Shown: piece by piece, positions 31,803-41,071 of the stretch
Layout of the letters: every line of letters begins with the position of its first letter
How positions within the stretch are numbered: position 1 is the first letter of the stretch
Assembly (NCBI GenBank): GCA_049792815.1
Contig: JBARBG010000054.1
Location: 1 to 64,000, forward strand
Direction: 5' to 3'
From: DAIDKA01 sp049792815
GTDB taxonomy: Bacteria; Pseudomonadota; Gammaproteobacteria; Steroidobacterales; Steroidobacteraceae
DNA length: 64,000 nucleotides
Position numbers and translations under genes: made by a program
The notes under the pieces: model-generated
Told to the model about the DNA's origin: nothing
Seen by the model: only the letters and a program-made list of their open reading frames with translations
Databases searched by the model: none

Positions 31803-32930
31803 TTATGCCACAGGGTCCGTCCGGGCCCTCCTGGGAGCCGGATAGGCGGCGGCAAAGGCCTCGAAGGTACCCTCCTCAAGGGCCCTGCGGATGGAGCGCA
31901 TGAGCTCCTGGTAGAAATGCAGGTTGTGCAGGGTATTCAGCCGGCTGCCCAGGATCTCGTGGCAGCGGTCCAGGTGCCGCAGGTAGGAGCGGGAGTAATT
32001 GGCACAGGTGTAGCAGCCACACCGCGGGTCCACGGGCGACAGATCGCTGGCATGGCTGCTGTTGCGGATGTTGATCACCCCGTCCTGGGTGAACAGGTGG
32101 CCGTTGCGGGCATGGCGCGTGGGGATCACGCAGTCAAACATGTCGATGCCGCGGGCCACGGCGGCGATGATGTCCTCGGGGAAACCCACCCCCATTAGGT
32201 AGCGGGGCCGGTCCGCCGGCATATGCGGCATCAGCTCTTCCAGAATCCGCAGGCGCTCGGCCTCCGGCTCCCCGACCGCCAACCCGCCGACCGCAAGTCC
32301 CGGCCAATTGCGCTGCATCAAGGATTCCAGCGAGCCCAGACGCAGGGCGGTGTGCATGCCGCCCTGCACAATCCCGAACAGCCCGCCGGGTGGCGGGTCG
32401 CGGTAGTAGTGGGCATGGCCGCGGGCGGCCCAGCGCATGGAGCGCTCCATCGATTCGCGCGCCTGGGCTTCGCTGGCCGGATACGGCGTGCAATCGTCGA
32501 ACGCCATCGCGATATCGGAGCGCAGGGTCCGCTGCATGTCCATGGAGCGCTCGGGCGTAAGTTCCACGTCACTCCCATCGAGCGGCGACTGGAAGCGCAC
32601 CCCCTCCTCGCTGATTTTGCGCAAGTCCGCCAGGCTGAATACCTGGAAACCGCCCGAGTCGGTGAGAATGGGTCGCTGCCAATGCATGAAGCCATGCAGG
32701 CCACCATGCGCCTCGATGATCTGCGCCCCCGGCCGCAGCATAAGGTGGAAGGTGTTGCCAAGCACGATCTGCGCGCCAAGACCCGCCAGTTCCTCGGGCG
32801 TCATCGCCTTGACGGTCCCATAGGTTCCCACCGGCATGAACGCCGGGGTTTCAACGGCCCCGTGGGCCAGCGTCAGCCGACCGCGACGCGCGGCGCCATT
32901 GGCTCTGAGAAGTTCAAATACCGGTTGCAT
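31803..32930 (-). CDS. tgt: tRNA-guanine transglycosylase
   Basis: Tgt swaps guanine 34 of GUN-anticodon tRNAs for the queuosine precursor preQ1. The 375-residue protein has the TIM-barrel signature: LTDSGGFQVFSL with the catalytic Asp, GGLAVGEP, DCVIPTRHARNG, and the zinc site DPRCGCYTC followed by a distant His. It lies directly after queA, which acts next in the pathway. Confidence 0.98.
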   Translation of the reverse strand: MQPVFELLRANGAARRGRLTLAHGAVETPAFMPVGTYGTVKAMTPEELAGLGAQIVLGNTFHLMLRPGAQIIEAHGGLHGFMHWQRPILTDSGGFQVFSLADLRKISEEGVRFQSPLDGSDVELTPERSMDMQRTLRSDIAMAFDDCTPYPASEAQARESMERSMRWAARGHAHYYRDPPPGGLFGIVQGGMHTALRLGSLESLMQRNWPGLAVGGLAVGEPEAERLRILEELMPHMPADRPRYLMGVGFPEDIIAAVARGIDMFDCVIPTRHARNGHLFTQDGVINIRNSSHASDLSPVDPRCGCYTCANYSRSYLRHLDRCHEILGSRLNTLHNLHFYQELMRSIRRALEEGTFEAFAAAYPAPRRARTDPVA

Positions 32931-32936
32931 GGCCGT

Positions 32937-33947
32937 TCACGCCCCGGTGCCCGGGGTGACAAACATCGCGTCACCGTAGCTGAAGAACCGGTAACGCGCG
33001 CGCACCGCATGTTCATAGGCAGCCAGTACCCGCTCGCGTCCGGCGAGTGCGCACACCAGCATCAGCAGCGTCGACTCCGGCAGGTGAAAGTTGGTGAGCA
33101 GGGCGTCGACGACCTGAAAGCGGAATCCCGGGCGGATGAACAACCGCGTATCGCCCGCCCAGGGCAGGCCGGCGGAGGCTTCCAGCGCGCGCACCACAGT
33201 GGTTCCCACCGCGATCACCCGCCCGCCGCGCGCGCGCGTCTGGGCGATGGCGTCACAGGCCTGCTGCGCAACCACCATCCGCTCTTCGTGCAGCACATGC
33301 CGCTCGAGGTCCGGATTGCGCACCGGCTGGAAAGTCCCGGCGCCCACATGCAAGGTGATGCAGGTGCGGTGCACGCCACGCTCCGCGAGCGCCGCCACCA
33401 GTTCAGTGTCGAAGTGCAGGCTGGCGGTGGGTGCCGCGACCGCCCCGGGATCGCGGGCGAATATGCTCTGGTAGCGTTCGCGATCCTCGGCCCGGGCGGC
33501 ACGCTGTATATAGGGCGGCAGCGGCACGGCGCCATGGGCCTCGAAGAATTCCAGCGCGGTGTCCGGGGTGCGCACCTGCCACAGGTCCTGATGCTGTTCG
33601 AGGATCCGCACCGGTCCGCCCGGTGTGGTGATGTCCACGCCGGGGCGAATGGGTTTGGCGGCTCGCAGCTGCACCAGCGCCGTTCCGTCGGCCAGGATGC
33701 GCTCCAGGAAGATCTCGACCCGCCCGCCGGTGGGCTTGGTCCCCATGACCCGCGCCGCGATGACGCGCGTGTCATTGAAGACCAGCAGATCGCCCGGATT
33801 GAGCAGTGCCGGCAAGTCCTGGATGGAACGGTCGAGTGGTCCTGCCTGCGGGTCCAGGACCAGCATGCGGCTCGCGGAGCGCTCGGGGAGGGGCGCCTGC
33901 GCGATCAGTTCCGCAGGCAGTTCATAGGCAAAATCAGATAGCAGCAC
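32937..33947 (-). CDS. queA: S-adenosylmethionine:tRNA ribosyltransferase-isomerase
   Basis: QueA transfers the ribosyl group of AdoMet to preQ1 in tRNA, forming epoxyqueuosine. The 336-residue protein shows the family blocks FAYELPAELIAQAPLPER, LLVFNDTRVIAARV, TASLHFDTEL, HVGAGTFQPVR and FHLPESTLLMLV. It is the first gene of the queA-tgt-yajC-secDF operon. The PDZ gene upstream is on the same strand and ends 17 bases before it. Confidence 0.98.
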   Translation of the reverse strand: MLLSDFAYELPAELIAQAPLPERSASRMLVLDPQAGPLDRSIQDLPALLNPGDLLVFNDTRVIAARVMGTKPTGGRVEIFLERILADGTALVQLRAAKPIRPGVDITTPGGPVRILEQHQDLWQVRTPDTALEFFEAHGAVPLPPYIQRAARAEDRERYQSIFARDPGAVAAPTASLHFDTELVAALAERGVHRTCITLHVGAGTFQPVRNPDLERHVLHEERMVVAQQACDAIAQTRARGGRVIAVGTTVVRALEASAGLPWAGDTRLFIRPGFRFQVVDALLTNFHLPESTLLMLVCALAGRERVLAAYEHAVRARYRFFSYGDAMFVTPGTGA

Positions 33948-33964
33948 CGGCTCATGGTATCAAC

Positions 33965-34885
33965 TCATGCATTCGGCCGCGGGCCCCGATCACCGGGACC
34001 GAAATGCCGACGCTCCGGCAGGGTACCCTCAAGTTCAAGAGACTTCTTCTGCCGCATGACCTTCAGGTGAATCTTCTCCCCAGGCTGGTAGGAACGCAGG
34101 ATACGGGTGGCATGCGAACCGTTCTCCGGAACCCGGCCATCGATGCTCTGGATCACATCGCCGTCCTCGAGCTTCAGAAAATCTCCGTCACGTGGCACGC
34201 GCACCACCAGCACGCCCTGGTTGGTACCAAAGTACTGACCAAGAGCCGGTGACACCTCCGCCAGCTCCATGCCGTCGAAGTTCGCACCGCCCCCGGGGCC
34301 GCCGGGACCGTTCCAGTTGAACTCGAAGTCCTGGCCATTCAAAGGCGGAATGATGGCTGCGAAGCTGGCGCGCGGGGTCACCTGGAATTCCTTGACCTTG
34401 CCATCACGCATGACCTTGAGTGTGACCTTGGTATCGGGCTCGACGCTGGCCATACGCTTCACGACCTCGCGCGGCGCATAGGGTCCGGTGGTGGCATCGC
34501 CGTTGATGGCCACGATGACATCGCCGGCGGCAACTCCGGCCTCCGCCGCGGGACCGCCGGGACTGACCCCCAGGACCGCCGCGCCCTGCTCCTTTGCCGA
34601 CGGCTCGGTCTGCAACTGCAATCCGAGCACTCCGCGCGTACGCATGCTTTGTATACGCAGCATCGCCGACTGCCCCAGTTGCGCCGACAGTTGCGCCACA
34701 TCGCGCGCCGCCGCCTCCAGCTTCTGACGGGCCGCGGCCAGCTGCGTCTCGAGATCCGCACTGGGGGCCGTGGCAGTCGCGGTGCCCGCCGCCGTGGCGG
34801 TCGCCGGGCCAGGCGCGGTGTCGGCCGCCAGCGCCTGGACGCCGACCAGCAATCCGGCCACCAGCAATGATGCAATCTTGGACAT
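33965..34885 (-). CDS. Periplasmic PDZ-domain protein
   Basis: This product of about 306 residues starts at ATG 34885 (AAGG eight bases upstream; the in-frame GTG at 34894 is too close to that site). A signal peptide ending VQALAAD is followed by a Thr/Ala stretch, a helical segment (about residues 45-80) and two PDZ-like domains: GVSPGGPAAEAGVAAGDVIV and LEDGDVIQSIDGRVP. No protease domain is present, so it is a PDZ-only adaptor or chaperone rather than a DegP/DegQ protease. It follows an ECF sigma factor and a membrane protein on the same strand, suggesting an envelope stress response. Function is inferred only from this context. Confidence 0.8.
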   Translation of the reverse strand: MSKIASLLVAGLLVGVQALAADTAPGPATATAAGTATATAPSADLETQLAAARQKLEAAARDVAQLSAQLGQSAMLRIQSMRTRGVLGLQLQTEPSAKEQGAAVLGVSPGGPAAEAGVAAGDVIVAINGDATTGPYAPREVVKRMASVEPDTKVTLKVMRDGKVKEFQVTPRASFAAIIPPLNGQDFEFNWNGPGGPGGGANFDGMELAEVSPALGQYFGTNQGVLVVRVPRDGDFLKLEDGDVIQSIDGRVPENGSHATRILRSYQPGEKIHLKVMRQKKSLELEGTLPERRHFGPGDRGPRPNA

Positions 34886-34923
34886 GACATTCACCTTGGA
34901 ATTGAAGGCTTGTGACTTGAGGT

Positions 34924-35505
34924 TTAAGGCATTCCGGCCACCAGGTACTGCGCGTAGCGCACCTGGGCCAGGGATTCGACGAGCTGCGCCCGATCACGCT
35001 GCAACAAGGCCAGCTGCTGCGCCGGTTGTTGTGACAGCCGCACGGCATTGAGCTGGTCGTCCATGGTGGCGATCTGGTCTTCCAGTTCGGTCACCGCCAT
35101 TTGCGCAGGGACCCGGACCAGGGCCCGCTGCGGATGCGCATTCAGCCAGCTCTCGGCATTCACGGTCGGCAGCAATACCACCCGACGCGGCGGCCCCGCG
35201 CCCAGCGCTTCGGGTTCATCCCCGGGTGGCGGCATCTGTGCAATGGGTGCATCGGGCGGGGGGGAAACCGACTCCATGAGCGGCGACAGACCATGACGCA
35301 CCACCCAGCCGCCGATCACGATCGCCAGCGCGGCCGCCATCAGCCGCAACGGCCGCTGCGTCTGGCGTGTCCGCCGCCGGGAGTACCGATGCGAGAATTC
35401 CGAGAACCCGTACGGCGGTGGCGCGGCGTCGGGCAGATCGCGCAGTCGTTGCAGCAACTGCGGATCCAGTGATGCCGTGGCCTTGCTTTCTAGGTCGGCG
35501 CGCAT
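34924..35505 (-). CDS. Single-pass membrane protein, possible anti-sigma factor
   Basis: This 193-residue protein has an Arg-rich cytoplasmic N-terminus of about 55 residues, one membrane helix (LMAAALAIVIGGWVV) and a C-terminal periplasmic coiled region with two Gln/Leu-rich helices. It overlaps the end of the ECF sigma gene by 16 bases. This topology and placement are those of membrane anti-sigma factors, but no zinc-binding HxxxCxxC or RseA-like motif is visible, so the role is inference. Confidence 0.6.
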   Translation of the reverse strand: MRADLESKATASLDPQLLQRLRDLPDAAPPPYGFSEFSHRYSRRRTRQTQRPLRLMAAALAIVIGGWVVRHGLSPLMESVSPPPDAPIAQMPPPGDEPEALGAGPPRRVVLLPTVNAESWLNAHPQRALVRVPAQMAVTELEDQIATMDDQLNAVRLSQQPAQQLALLQRDRAQLVESLAQVRYAQYLVAGMP

Positions 35506-36071
35506 GTATGGGGTGCCTCGGGTTCGAACCAGGCCCGCAACTTCACGTGTGCGCGGGCCAACTGTGATTTTGAAAAGCTCACCGTGCGACCGAAATCACG
35601 GGCGATTTCCTCATGCGACCAGCCCTCCACTTCGTACAGCCACACCACCGCACGCGCCGTCGGGGTTAGGCTCGCCAGCGCCCGCTCCACGTCAAAAGCT
35701 TCGACCTCCGGCCCCGGCTGCGACAGTGTGGCCGGCGGCAGCAGGGCCTCGGCATCGGCGTGGGAGCCAAAGCTCAGCCTGGCGCGGTGCCAGGGGGAGC
35801 GCAGGAACATCAGGCTGCGGGAGAGTGCGATCTTTCCCGCCCACGCCCCCAGGGGCGCTTCTTCCCGATACCGGTCCAGCTGCTCGAAAACCATGATCAT
35901 CGTGTCCTGGAACACATCCTCCGCGACCGCCCGGACCCCGACGATCCGGCGTATCAGGGCAAACACGCCCGGGGCCACCAGCGCATATAGCTGCGCCTGC
36001 GCGCCGGGATCGCCCGCCCGCGCGCCTGCCAGTATGCCCTCCGCCACCTGGATTTCGGCAAGTCTTGTCAC
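35490..36071 (-). CDS. ECF RNA polymerase sigma factor
   Basis: This 193-residue protein contains region 2 (AVAEDVFQDTMIMVFEQLDRY, with the core-binding Asp/Phe residues) and region 4 (LTPTARAVVWLYEVEGWSHE, then a recognition helix). The spacing between them is that of group 4 (ECF) factors. The start is a GTG at 36071 with little room for a ribosome site, so the transcript may have a very short leader. The overlapping membrane protein and the PDZ protein downstream complete a likely envelope stress unit. Confidence 0.88.
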   Translation of the reverse strand: MTRLAEIQVAEGILAGARAGDPGAQAQLYALVAPGVFALIRRIVGVRAVAEDVFQDTMIMVFEQLDRYREEAPLGAWAGKIALSRSLMFLRSPWHRARLSFGSHADAEALLPPATLSQPGPEVEAFDVERALASLTPTARAVVWLYEVEGWSHEEIARDFGRTVSFSKSQLARAHVKLRAWFEPEAPHTCAPT

Positions 36072-36082
36072 CTAAGGATTAG

Positions 36083-36108
36083 GATGCGCCGACCTGGCAA
36101 AAGGTTGC
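36083..36108 (-). promoter_or_regulatory. Possible autoregulated ECF promoter
   Basis: On the minus strand GCAACCTTTT (its GCAACC at 36103-36108) is followed after 14 bases by CGCATC (36083-36088). The AAC in the -35 element and the spacing resemble ECF promoters, and the position directly upstream of the sigma gene suggests autoregulation. Transcription would begin only a few bases before the GTG. This is a motif-level guess. Confidence 0.35.
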
Positions 36109-36170
36109 ATCGGCCGGCGTTGTGACCGCTGGGCTGAATCGCTAGGATGGCGGCCGGCACCCCCCTCACG

Positions 36171-36257
36171 GCCCGAGTGGCGGAATTGGTAGACGCAGCG
36201 GACTCAAAATCCGCCGCCCTTAAAAGCGTGTCGGTTCGACTCCGACCTCGGGCACCA
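36171..36257 (+). tRNA. tRNA-Leu (anticodon CAA)
   Basis: The 87-base gene includes an encoded CCA. The acceptor stem GCCCGAG (36171-36177) pairs with CTCGGGC (36247-36253), followed by ACCA. The anticodon stem-loop GCGGACTCAAAATCCGC holds CAA. The T arm contains GGTTCGACTCC, and the long variable arm expected of a leucine tRNA is present. It stands alone between the ECF operon and a membrane protein gene. No attachment repeats are seen at its 3' end. Confidence 0.97.
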
Positions 36258-36426
36258 CGAACGTTTGCACGACCGATCAAGCGGCAATCCAATCGCCACG
36301 ATCCCGCAATATCCAAGACCTAGATTGACCCCGGCCCGCCACGTGCGGGAGATGCGATATCCAAGCCGGTATCGATGCCAGGAAGGGACGGGCGAATTGA
36401 CTGAGCGGTCAAGGATTGGCCGCCGG

Positions 36427-37398
36427 TCAATTCGCCCGGGCACGAAGCACGCCGTAGGCCAGCACTGCGCACAGCCCGGCAAGTAAGAGAATGTCCAGCG
36501 ACAGCGCCGGCAACCACACGCTGCCGACAACGCCCATGACTGCCACCCAAATGATGATGCCCAGGGCCATGGCGCCATCATCGACGAACAGCCCGAGGAT
36601 CTCTTTGAGGACGCGCGCGACAATGCCCTGTTTGAGTGGCGCCGTAGTGCGGTGCTGTTCCGCGCGAATGGAACGAGACCGGCACAGCAGCACCAGCGCC
36701 TGCGCCACACCAAGATAGGCGCCGATCAGCGCCAGCAGCGACCAGTCGCCGTGAGGCCACGCCAGACGCATGCCTTCTGCAACCCAGAAGGTACCAAAGG
36801 CGGCTAACATGACTCCGACAGCGAATTTCAAGGTGTTTTCCGGAATGCGCCCGAGCGGACGATGCAACGCGATGCCCAACGCGATGACGGTCAAGAGCGC
36901 CGCGGCGGCGCCCAGAAATGCCGGCAGCAAGCGGCCTGCGCCGGCACCCAGAGCGATGACGATGAACACCACTTCGATCCCTTCGAGCATCACGATCTTG
37001 AATGACGCGGCGACGGCGACCCGGTCCCATGTGGCGATGGGCATGGCGAGGTTCTCCAGTGAGGCGGTCTGTTGCGCAAAGCTCGCCAGCTCGTCATGCA
37101 GTGCGAGCCGGCCCGCCGACCTCAGAATGGCCTTGCGCAGCCACCGCAGGCCGAACAGCAACAAGAGCGTCCCGATCAGAAGCTGAAACAGGCCCAACGG
37201 AATCCGTGCGAGCGACTGTCCGAAAATCCCGATCAGCGTGAGCAGCAACAGCAATGCGGCGCCGGCACCCGCCAGCGCACTTCGCCAACCGCGCATCATG
37301 CCCACCGCGAGCACGACGGTCAGCGCTTCGACAAACTCCACCAGGGATGCCATGAAGGCCCCCACTACGGTGGGTGCCATACTTAGCCACGAACTCAT
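36427..37398 (-). CDS. COG4280/FTR1-like membrane protein, putative metal transporter
   Basis: This 323-residue protein has about eight to nine hydrophobic helices. Two helices carry paired acidic residues, SLVEFVEALTVVLAV near the N-terminus and VMLEGIEVVFIVIAL in the middle. They recall the E-x-x-E helices of FTR1 iron permeases and the UPF0016 family. It lies 76 bases downstream of a TonB receptor gene on the same strand, so a role in metal uptake is possible. The substrate is unknown. Confidence 0.65.
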   Translation of the reverse strand: MSSWLSMAPTVVGAFMASLVEFVEALTVVLAVGMMRGWRSALAGAGAALLLLLTLIGIFGQSLARIPLGLFQLLIGTLLLLFGLRWLRKAILRSAGRLALHDELASFAQQTASLENLAMPIATWDRVAVAASFKIVMLEGIEVVFIVIALGAGAGRLLPAFLGAAAALLTVIALGIALHRPLGRIPENTLKFAVGVMLAAFGTFWVAEGMRLAWPHGDWSLLALIGAYLGVAQALVLLCRSRSIRAEQHRTTAPLKQGIVARVLKEILGLFVDDGAMALGIIIWVAVMGVVGSVWLPALSLDILLLAGLCAVLAYGVLRARAN

Positions 37399-37474
37399 CC
37401 CTGAAGCCTATTCGCACGAGATTGGAAACTCTATAGGTGCGGAGCACGGAACACCCGCGTACGGCACCGGGCTG

Positions 37475-39823
37475 TTATAGCGGCACTTCCAGCGTAACGT
37501 CGAAGCTGCGTTCCGGGAGAGTCCAGTACAGCGGCGTACCGAGCCACGCCGTGTAACCCGCCAGTGCGATCACGGGCGTCTTGTTCAGCAGGTTGCTGAC
37601 CTGCATCTTGATCGATGCACCCTTCAACCAACTGACGTTGTCCCCGAAGGTGTAGCCCAAGGCGCCGTTCAGACTGCTGTAGGAGCTGATGGGCTGGGTT
37701 TCGCCGACATCGCCGTAGGTGCGGCCCACACGTTTGTCGAGCAGGGACGCGTAGATGCCGTACTGGTTATAGATGACTCCATAGGCCAGTGTGGCATTCG
37801 GCGCGTTCGGCACCCACCGTCCGCCCGTGCAATTGCCCGTGGCGCAGTTGGTCGCGGCGCTTTCGATGACCTTGGCGCGGTTGATGGAGCCGTTGGCATA
37901 CAGGCTCAGTCCCATGCCCAGATAGTAGGTCGCATTCGTTTCCACACCCTTGTAGTTCGTGCCGCCGGCGTTGAAGAAGACGGTGTCGGGACCGAATTTC
38001 TCAGACAGTATCTCGTTGCCAAAGTGGATGTAATAGACATCACCCGAAGCGGAAAGCCGCTGGTTCTGCCAGGTGGTGCCGGCCTGATAGCTCCAGGTTT
38101 CCTGCGGCGCGAGATTGGTGGAACCGGGCGTGGTGGAAGTACCGCGGTTGAAGTAGTTCTCATTGGGCGCCATGAAGCCCTTTGCCGCCTGGGCGTAGGC
38201 GGCCCAGTTGTCGCTGAAAGCTTCGTGCACGAGCAGTGATGGCAGGGTCGCTGAGTATGTATTGTTGTAGCGCTCCGGCAACGAGTCCTTCACGTCCACG
38301 ACGGCGTCCACCTCACGTTCAAAGTGGTCAAAGCGCACGCCCGGTGACACGGTGAGCCCCGGCAGGACATTCCAGTCCACCATGAAGTATGGCTGCAGCG
38401 TGATGAGCTTCTGTGAGAGCAGGCGCCCGCCGTTGCAACTGTAGGCGCCCAGCAGCTCCGCGGCGGTGGGCTGGGCGATGGTCGAGCCCGCAGTTGCAGG
38501 CTCGGCACTGGCCGGACACGGGGGGTTGACACCCCCGTCGGTCAGATAATTGGACGCGCCGCCGTTGGTGATCCAGTTGGCGCCGTTCGGGTTCAGCGCC
38601 CCGCCCAGGGTCTCGTCCACTTCCGGCAGCGCGCGCTCATTGGACTGGCGATCCGCCCAGATTCCGGCCTTCAGGTCGCCGAAGAACAGGCTGTACTTCG
38701 CATTGAAAGTATCGCCCCAGGAGCGGTAGTTGTTGGTGAGCAGCTGACCGGGGACGTCAGAGGCGCCCCAATAGGTACCATTCGGGGTCTCCCCGTTAGG
38801 GTCCTCACCGTTGTGTCCGGTGTGGTAGTAGGCGTAGGTGTAGACCTTGTTGTCCAGCGTCCAGTCGCCCAGCTTCGACTGCAGTCCCAGGTACTCGAAG
38901 TCGGTGTGGATGTCGTCGAAGTTATAGCCGTAATAGTCCTGGCTGGTCGGATCGCTGGACAGTCCCCAGGTCGGTCCAAACTCGGCGATTTGCGCCGCCG
39001 TCGCGCCCAGCCCCACGTACTGGTGGATCTGGTTATACATGGCGACGAAGGTGAGCACCGTATTGGGGGCCACGCTGGCCGCGAACTTGGCGAAGACATT
39101 CTTGCGCTGCTGGCCCATGTTGGTCAGCTCGCCATTGGTCGAGGAGCTCTCGGCGTCGATATACCCGGCGGCACCATCGAATCTGTCGATCTTGCCGGTA
39201 TCGAACTCGGCGCCGAACAGCTGTGAGTGCCAGCTGCCAAAGCTCGCATAGGGCGTGAGCGTCGGGTTTGCCAGAGGCGCCTTGGACAGGTTGTCGACGC
39301 TGCAGCAGAAAGTGGCGTTGCCGATGGTGGCCGCGGTGCCTGGACCATAGTTGACGTTCACGCCACCGACATCGTGCGACATCATGTATGACGTTGAGTG
39401 GTGCGTGAAGTCATTCGAGTCCTGGAAGGGAATGCCGTCGAATGTCACATTGTAGAAACCGTCCACAAAGCCACGAATGCTGAGAACCTGGTTCTCCAAC
39501 AGACCCGGGCCGTTGGGCGACACCGCCTGCACACTGGGCGACAACCCGATGATCTCCGAGAAGTTGCTCGTCAGCGGCAAGTTGTTTTCGATGAAGGACC
39601 GGCTGATGTCCACGGTGGGCTCGGTCACGTCGAGCGGCGTCAAGGTCGGCGCCTGCGCGGCCGCGGAATCCATACTCTCCCTCTGGCCGATGACCACCAC
39701 GGTGGGCACCTGCTGCTGACTTTGTGGCTGATCGTCGGCCATGGCAAGCGGTGCGATCGATGACAGCAGGACGAACATCGGCCATCCAATAGGGCGCGAC
39801 TGGCGAACGTTGCGAATATGCAT
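37475..39823 (-). CDS. TonB-dependent receptor
   Basis: This outer membrane receptor has about 782 residues from ATG 39823 (MHIRNVRQSRPIGWP), with a signal peptide ending APLAMA. A Gln-rich stretch and a TonB-box-like segment (VPTVVVIGQRES) follow, then a plug domain (ENQVLSIRGF, VNVNYGPGTAATIGNATFC) and a 22-strand barrel. It ends in a strand with Phe near the tail (RSFDVTLEVPL). An unusual Cys-Cys pair sits in the plug (ATFCCSVD). The ligand is not evident; the neighbouring FTR1-like gene suggests a metal or metal chelate. Confidence 0.9.
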   Translation of the reverse strand: MHIRNVRQSRPIGWPMFVLLSSIAPLAMADDQPQSQQQVPTVVVIGQRESMDSAAAQAPTLTPLDVTEPTVDISRSFIENNLPLTSNFSEIIGLSPSVQAVSPNGPGLLENQVLSIRGFVDGFYNVTFDGIPFQDSNDFTHHSTSYMMSHDVGGVNVNYGPGTAATIGNATFCCSVDNLSKAPLANPTLTPYASFGSWHSQLFGAEFDTGKIDRFDGAAGYIDAESSSTNGELTNMGQQRKNVFAKFAASVAPNTVLTFVAMYNQIHQYVGLGATAAQIAEFGPTWGLSSDPTSQDYYGYNFDDIHTDFEYLGLQSKLGDWTLDNKVYTYAYYHTGHNGEDPNGETPNGTYWGASDVPGQLLTNNYRSWGDTFNAKYSLFFGDLKAGIWADRQSNERALPEVDETLGGALNPNGANWITNGGASNYLTDGGVNPPCPASAEPATAGSTIAQPTAAELLGAYSCNGGRLLSQKLITLQPYFMVDWNVLPGLTVSPGVRFDHFEREVDAVVDVKDSLPERYNNTYSATLPSLLVHEAFSDNWAAYAQAAKGFMAPNENYFNRGTSTTPGSTNLAPQETWSYQAGTTWQNQRLSASGDVYYIHFGNEILSEKFGPDTVFFNAGGTNYKGVETNATYYLGMGLSLYANGSINRAKVIESAATNCATGNCTGGRWVPNAPNATLAYGVIYNQYGIYASLLDKRVGRTYGDVGETQPISSYSSLNGALGYTFGDNVSWLKGASIKMQVSNLLNKTPVIALAGYTAWLGTPLYWTLPERSFDVTLEVPL

Positions 39824-40317
39824 GCGTGGGTGTCCCGAAAAATGCCGGCGGTTGTTTACAGTTTGCAATTACTTTGTCGGGCAAAGGCAGGGAACCGGAA
39901 ACCTAACGGGACATCGTTACTTTCTTGTTACAGCCCGACACCGGCGCATCGTTCGCGGTTTGGAATTCATGCGGACAATTTGATATTGGATGTGGATCAG
40001 CATCCGCCTGTTGGTCGCACTTGGGAGCGAACCACGGCTCGTGATCAACGCGCGTCGCGCCGGGCACTCTGCACAGTGATTGATTTGATTCCAGAAATGG
40101 CGATCGCCGCACACGCCGTGGCGCAGTTGCCGGCTCACGCGTTGGCGAAGGATTTCGCCGCGGCAGGATTAAATGATTTCAACTATCTGCGTTGGTCGGA
40201 CCACGCGTGGGGCCGCCTTACATTTTTGTAAAGTTCGCGGACGGGACTGCGAACCTTACGGAATGGATACATGAGCGGCCCTGAACGAGTACTCTGAGCC
40301 CGCAGAGCAGAACCGTC
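39824..40317. other. Intergenic region between the TonB receptor and the SRAP gene
   Basis: About 490 bases separate two divergent genes. A forward frame ending at 40231 has a protein-like last 50 codons (from about 40078: VIDLIPEMAIAAHAVAQLPA onward) but no good start or ribosome site; it could be a gene remnant. No operator, riboswitch or tRNA is recognised. Promoters for both flanking genes should lie here. Confidence 0.4.
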
Positions 40318-40998
40318 ATGTGCAACCGCTACGAGCTTCACTACCAGCAGGACGCGCAGTTCCAACAGCTCATTGAGCTGGGCTGGATACTGCCCTTCAC
40401 CAACTACAATGTGTGCCCCACTCAGCAGGTCCCCGTGGTCCGCAATATCGAGGATCACCGCCAGGGTGATCTGCTGCGCTGGGGTCTGATTCCGTTCTTT
40501 GCCAAGGGCGAGCCGGGCAAGTTCCTCACCACCAACGCACGCCTGGAAACCGTGGCGACTTCGCCCTCGTACCGCGGCCCCTGGAAGCGCGGGCAACGTT
40601 GCCTGCAACTGGCCTCGGGATTTTATGAATGGCACACGGATGAGGCCGGCAACAAGGCCCCGTACTACATCCACCTGGCTGATCAGGCGGTGTTCGCCTT
40701 CGCCAGTGTCTGGGACCGCTCAGTGAAGGCCGATGGCACGGTCGTGGAGTCCTGCACCATCATCACCATGCCGGCAAACACCCTGATGCATGACATCCAC
40801 AACACCGGTAACAATCCGCATCGCATGCCGGCCATTCTGTCACGCGAGGCGCAGGGGGCGTGGCTGCGCGGCTCGGTTGAAGAGGCTCACGCCGTACTCA
40901 CCCCTTACCCCGCCGATCTGATGGTTGCCTGGCGCGTCAGCGCGCGGGTGAATTCACCCAAGAACAACGGACCGGAACTGATTATGCCCGTGGCGTAA
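40318..40998 (+). CDS. SRAP-domain protein (YedK/HMCES family)
   Basis: SRAP proteins form a covalent thiazolidine link between Cys2 and abasic sites in single-stranded DNA, shielding them during replication. The 226-residue protein has the required start MCNRYE (Cys2), then WGLIPFF, TTNARLETV (Asn/Arg contacts), ASGFYEW with the catalytic Glu, and HRMPAIL with the conserved His. It is monocistronic. No LexA box is visible upstream. Confidence 0.94.
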   Translation: MCNRYELHYQQDAQFQQLIELGWILPFTNYNVCPTQQVPVVRNIEDHRQGDLLRWGLIPFFAKGEPGKFLTTNARLETVATSPSYRGPWKRGQRCLQLASGFYEWHTDEAGNKAPYYIHLADQAVFAFASVWDRSVKADGTVVESCTIITMPANTLMHDIHNTGNNPHRMPAILSREAQGAWLRGSVEEAHAVLTPYPADLMVAWRVSARVNSPKNNGPELIMPVA

Positions 40999-41071
40999 TC
41001 AAAGCGCGGATGCTGCACTGCGAGGCCCAATCCTCGCGAAAAATGCCTGGTGCGCCTAATGTGCACTACCG

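Noticed and set aside
36171..36257. tRNA-Leu as an integration site
   Set aside because: No integrase or repeat of its 3' end is found nearby.
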